Positions 61,849 to 64,000 of a stretch of DNA of 64,000 nucleotides are shown piece after piece. The translations under genes and the position numbers were made by a program. A model generated the notes under the pieces. That model worked only from the letters and a program-made list of their open reading frames with translations, was not told the origin of the DNA and did not search any database. Source of the stretch: Ruegeria pomeroyi (GTDB taxonomy: Bacteria > Pseudomonadota > Alphaproteobacteria > Rhodobacterales > Rhodobacteraceae); the NCBI RefSeq assembly GCF_021405525.1, contig NZ_JAGQAG010000001.1, forward strand, positions 1,612,001 to 1,676,000, read 5' to 3'. Each line of letters starts with the position of its first letter. The stretch's first letter is position 1.

Positions 61849-62325
61849 ATGTCTGAACCAGTTACCAAAGCGGACGTTGTAGGCCAGACCGAGGGAGCAA
61901 AGATGAAGCCGGAATCCTTTCTGCCGGAAGACTATCGCCCGGCCGAAGACGAGCCATTCATGAATGATCGTCAGCTTGAGTATTTCCGTCGCAAGCTGAT
62001 CAACTGGAAACACGAATTGATGGCGGGCAGCCGCGACACGATCGAAGGGTTGCAGGACGGCACACGCAACATTCCCGACGTGGCCGACCGCGCCAGCGAA
62101 GAAACGGACCGAGCGCTGGAACTCAGAACCCGTGACCGTCAGCGCAAGCTGGTTGCCAAGATCGATGCCGCGCTGCGACGCATCGACGAAGGTGAATACG
62201 GTTACTGCCAGGTCACCGGCGACCCGATTTCACTCAAACGTTTGGATGCACGCCCGATCGCTACCATGACGCTCGAGGCGCAGGAACGTCATGAGCGCCG
62301 CGAGAAAGTGCATCGCGACGATTGA
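61849..62325 (+). CDS. dksA: RNA polymerase-binding transcription factor DksA
   Basis: 158 residues. The coiled coil contains the tip motif PDVADRASEETDRALELRTRDRQRKL, where D-x-x-D-R-A matches the acidic tip contacting the RNA polymerase secondary channel. The zinc-finger region is EYGYCQVTGDPISLKRLDARPIATMTLEAQERHE: only the first of the four Zn cysteines remains, the others being Thr, Thr and Ala. ppGpp-dependent tuning of rRNA and amino-acid promoters is the family role. A start at 61903 (GGGAG upstream) is an alternative. Confidence 0.94.
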   Translation: MSEPVTKADVVGQTEGAKMKPESFLPEDYRPAEDEPFMNDRQLEYFRRKLINWKHELMAGSRDTIEGLQDGTRNIPDVADRASEETDRALELRTRDRQRKLVAKIDAALRRIDEGEYGYCQVTGDPISLKRLDARPIATMTLEAQERHERREKVHRDD

Positions 62326-62350
62326 CGTCGCGGCCTGCGACAATCAGCGG

Positions 62351-62381
62351 AAACGCCGGGGCCTTTCGCCCCGGCGTTTTT
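62351..62381 (+). terminator. Terminator of dksA
   Basis: AAACGCCGGGGC pairs with GCCCCGGCGTTT across CTTTC, followed by TTTTG. Confidence 0.9.
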
Positions 62382-62397
62382 GCGTTAAAGGGGGCGC

Positions 62398-63570
62398 ATG
62401 GGAATGTTCGGAACCAGGATCATAGTGGTGGGCGCCGGAATCGGCGGGTTGGCTGCGGCGCTGGCGCTCAAGGCGCGCGGCGCCGATGTCACCGTGTTGG
62501 AACAGGCAAATGCCATCGAAGAGGTGGGCGCCGGTATCCAGGTCAGCCCCAATGGAGCCGCTGTCTTGGGTGCGCTGGGTCTGGGGGCGGATTTCGAGCG
62601 GGCCTCGGTGCGCGGCCGGGCCGTGGTGCTCTCGGACTATCGACGTCCGGGCGAGGTGCTGCGGCTCGACCTGATGCGCCATGCGGGCAATCAGCGCTAT
62701 GCCTTCGTGCACCGGGCCGATCTGATCGACCTGCTGGCCGGGGCGGTGCGCCGCGCAGGCGTGCATGTCAGGCTGTTGCAGAAAGTGGACCACGTCGACC
62801 CCGGATCGCCACCTGTCCTGCATATGTGCAACGGGGCCCATCTGACCGCCGATCTGGTGGTGGGGGCTGACGGCCTGCACTCGCGCGCCCGTGCCGCGCT
62901 GAACGGGGCGGGCAAACCTTTCTTCACCGGTCAGGTTGCGTGGCGCGCGACCGTACCCAACATGGTCGACCTGCCGGACGAGGCGCGAGTCTATATGGGG
63001 CCGGGGCGGCATCTGGTCTGCTACCCGCTGCGGGGTGGAAGCCTGGTCAATCTGGTCGCGGTGCAGGAACGCGCCGACTGGACCGCCGAAAGCTGGAGCC
63101 AGTCCGACGACCCCGCCAACCTGCGCGCCGCGTTTGCAGATTTCAGCGGCCTGCCCGCCGCCCTGCTGGCGCAGGTCAGCGCGCCGGGCCTTTGGGGGCT
63201 GTTCCGCCACCCGGTGGCGGAAACCTGGCATCGGGGCCGGGTCACTCTGGTCGGCGACGCGGCCCACCCGACGCTGCCTTTCATGGCACAGGGCGCCAAT
63301 ATGGCGCTCGAAGACGCCTGGGTGCTGGCCGATGAACTGGGCAAGGCGCCGGGGATCGAGCTGGGGCTGGCCGCCTATCAGGCCCGCCGTCAGGCCCGCG
63401 CCCGCCGGGTGATCGCGGCGGCAAACAGCAATGCCTGGAAATACCACCTGCGCAGCCCGTTGCGCGGCCCCGCGCATCTGGCCCTGTCACTTGGCGGCAG
63501 GCTGGCGCCCGCCCGCATGGTGCGCCAGTTCGACTGGCTCTACCGTCACGACGTGACTCAAGGCGTCTAA
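62398..63570 (+). CDS. FAD-dependent aromatic-ring monooxygenase
   Basis: 390 residues of the PHBH/salicylate hydroxylase branch. The dinucleotide-binding GAGIGGLAAALALKARGADVTVLEQ and FAD motif DGLHSRARAAL and GDAAHPTLPFMAQGANMALEDAW are present. It hydroxylates an aromatic substrate such as salicylate or 3-hydroxybenzoate using NAD(P)H. Context gives no catabolic partner. AAAGGGGG lies 6 bases before the ATG, and the dksA terminator ends only 17 bases upstream. Confidence 0.91.
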   Translation: MGMFGTRIIVVGAGIGGLAAALALKARGADVTVLEQANAIEEVGAGIQVSPNGAAVLGALGLGADFERASVRGRAVVLSDYRRPGEVLRLDLMRHAGNQRYAFVHRADLIDLLAGAVRRAGVHVRLLQKVDHVDPGSPPVLHMCNGAHLTADLVVGADGLHSRARAALNGAGKPFFTGQVAWRATVPNMVDLPDEARVYMGPGRHLVCYPLRGGSLVNLVAVQERADWTAESWSQSDDPANLRAAFADFSGLPAALLAQVSAPGLWGLFRHPVAETWHRGRVTLVGDAAHPTLPFMAQGANMALEDAWVLADELGKAPGIELGLAAYQARRQARARRVIAAANSNAWKYHLRSPLRGPAHLALSLGGRLAPARMVRQFDWLYRHDVTQGV

Positions 63571-63582
63571 ACGGCGCCCCTC

Positions 63583-63645
63583 TCTCTTCTTCTGTTCCGA
63601 AATACCTCGGGGGAGTCGCGCTTGCGCGACGGGGGCAGCGCCCCC
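63583..63645 (-). repeat. Composite 3'-end element, copy E
   Basis: On the minus strand, 15 bases after the exonuclease III stop: GGGGGCGCTGCCCCC core (63631-63645), hairpin GTCGCG-CAAG-CGCGAC, then the tail TCCCCCGAGGTATTTCGG and AACAGAAGAAGAGAG. Confidence 0.72.
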
Positions 63646-63660
63646 AAACAACCGTGCGGC

Positions 63661-64000
63661 TCAGATATCCAGATCGACCCAGACCGGCACGTGATCGGAG
63701 GGCTTGTCCCTGCCTCGGACCTCCTTGTCGATGCCGCAATCGCGCATCAGGTCGGCGGCCTGCGGGGTCAGAAGGAAATGGTCGATGCGGATACCGTCAT
63801 TGCGGTTCCAGGCGCCGGCCTGATAGTCCCAGAACGAATAATGCCCCGGCCCCTGCACCCGTGCTCGGAAGGCTTCGGTAAAGCCCAGGTTCAGGATCCG
63901 GCGAAAGGCGGCGCGACTTTCGGGCCGGAACAGCGCGTCCTCGCGCCAGGCCTCGGGACGCTTGGCGTCTTCGGCTTGCGGGATGATGTTGTAATCCCCC
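63661..64000 (-). CDS. xthA: Exodeoxyribonuclease III, 3' part
   Basis: C-terminal 112 residues of an ExoIII/APE1-like AP endonuclease; the start is beyond the window. Conserved pieces are GDYNIIPQAEDAKRP (GDxN motif), RAAFRRILNLGFTEAFR, YSFWDYQAGAWNRNDGIRIDHFLL and the final GRDKPSDHVPVWVDL with the catalytic DH pair. It repairs abasic sites and 3' blocks. Confidence 0.95.
   Translation of the reverse strand, partial: GDYNIIPQAEDAKRPEAWREDALFRPESRAAFRRILNLGFTEAFRARVQGPGHYSFWDYQAGAWNRNDGIRIDHFLLTPQAADLMRDCGIDKEVRGRDKPSDHVPVWVDLDI

Noticed and set aside
1-64000. CRISPR array, prophage or insertion sequence
   Set aside because: No regularly spaced repeats, integrase, transposase or phage structural genes were seen; gene content is housekeeping and metabolic.

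Overview
The window looks like an ordinary chromosomal stretch from a marine alphaproteobacterium of the order Rhodobacterales (roseobacter group, Ruegeria-like). The evidence is the high GC content with strong third-position GC bias, hemA for the C4 (Shemin) pathway, an Ate/Bpt-type aminoacyl-protein transferase, a DksA with a degenerate zinc site, two TRAP transporters, and several lineage-typical families (DUF2189, DUF2852, DUF2927, an RlmI-like methyltransferase overlapping a PIN-domain gene). No phage, insertion sequence, plasmid gene or CRISPR array was seen. The organism is inferred from gene content only.

Layout. 1-5.5 kb: 3' part of tgt, an Old Yellow Enzyme, lon, an HU-like protein with a long basic tail, tRNA-Val. 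5.5-16.3 kb: an outer-membrane-like protein, then a minus-strand catabolic cluster (iron alcohol dehydrogenase, aldehyde dehydrogenase, glutamine-synthetase-like ligase, TRAP DctP/DctM/DctQ, N-formylglutamate amidohydrolase-like hydrolase) divergent from an RpiR regulator; then a pirin. The enzyme set matches the logic of a gamma-glutamylation pathway (ligate to glutamate, oxidise alcohol to aldehyde to acid, hydrolyse), which makes it the most interesting locus here. 16.4-24 kb: two identical tRNA-Asp genes, a glycosyltransferase, an M20 peptidase, hemA with an FNR-type box, a RodZ-like protein, ispG, a DsbA-like thioredoxin. 24-36.3 kb: M48-TPR protease, aminotransferase, cell-wall amidase, PBP1A, prfB, a VOC protein, an amidase, membrane and regulatory genes.

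36.3-39 kb: ilvI-ilvN preceded by a complete attenuator (15-residue Val/Ile/Leu/Thr leader peptide plus terminator). 39-47 kb: a 2-oxoglutarate oxygenase; a NarL-type two-component system divergent from a second TRAP system whose DctQ and DctM are unusually large. 47-64 kb: bpt, RDD and DUF2852 proteins, YbaK, glnE, a lipoprotein, methyltransferase plus PIN protein, a luciferase-like oxidoreductase, an M48 peptidase, a VWA / small membrane protein / DUF2927 operon, MoxR ATPase, dksA, an FAD monooxygenase and the 3' end of an exonuclease III gene.

Non-coding structure is rich. At least five copies of one composite element (GGGGCGCTGCCCC core, a variable hairpin, and a tail resembling CCCCGAGGTATTT) sit just downstream of stop codons and always in the orientation of the gene. 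Several unassigned perfect inverted repeats lie in promoter regions. Two small membrane-protein genes (48 and 55 codons) fill gaps between larger genes.
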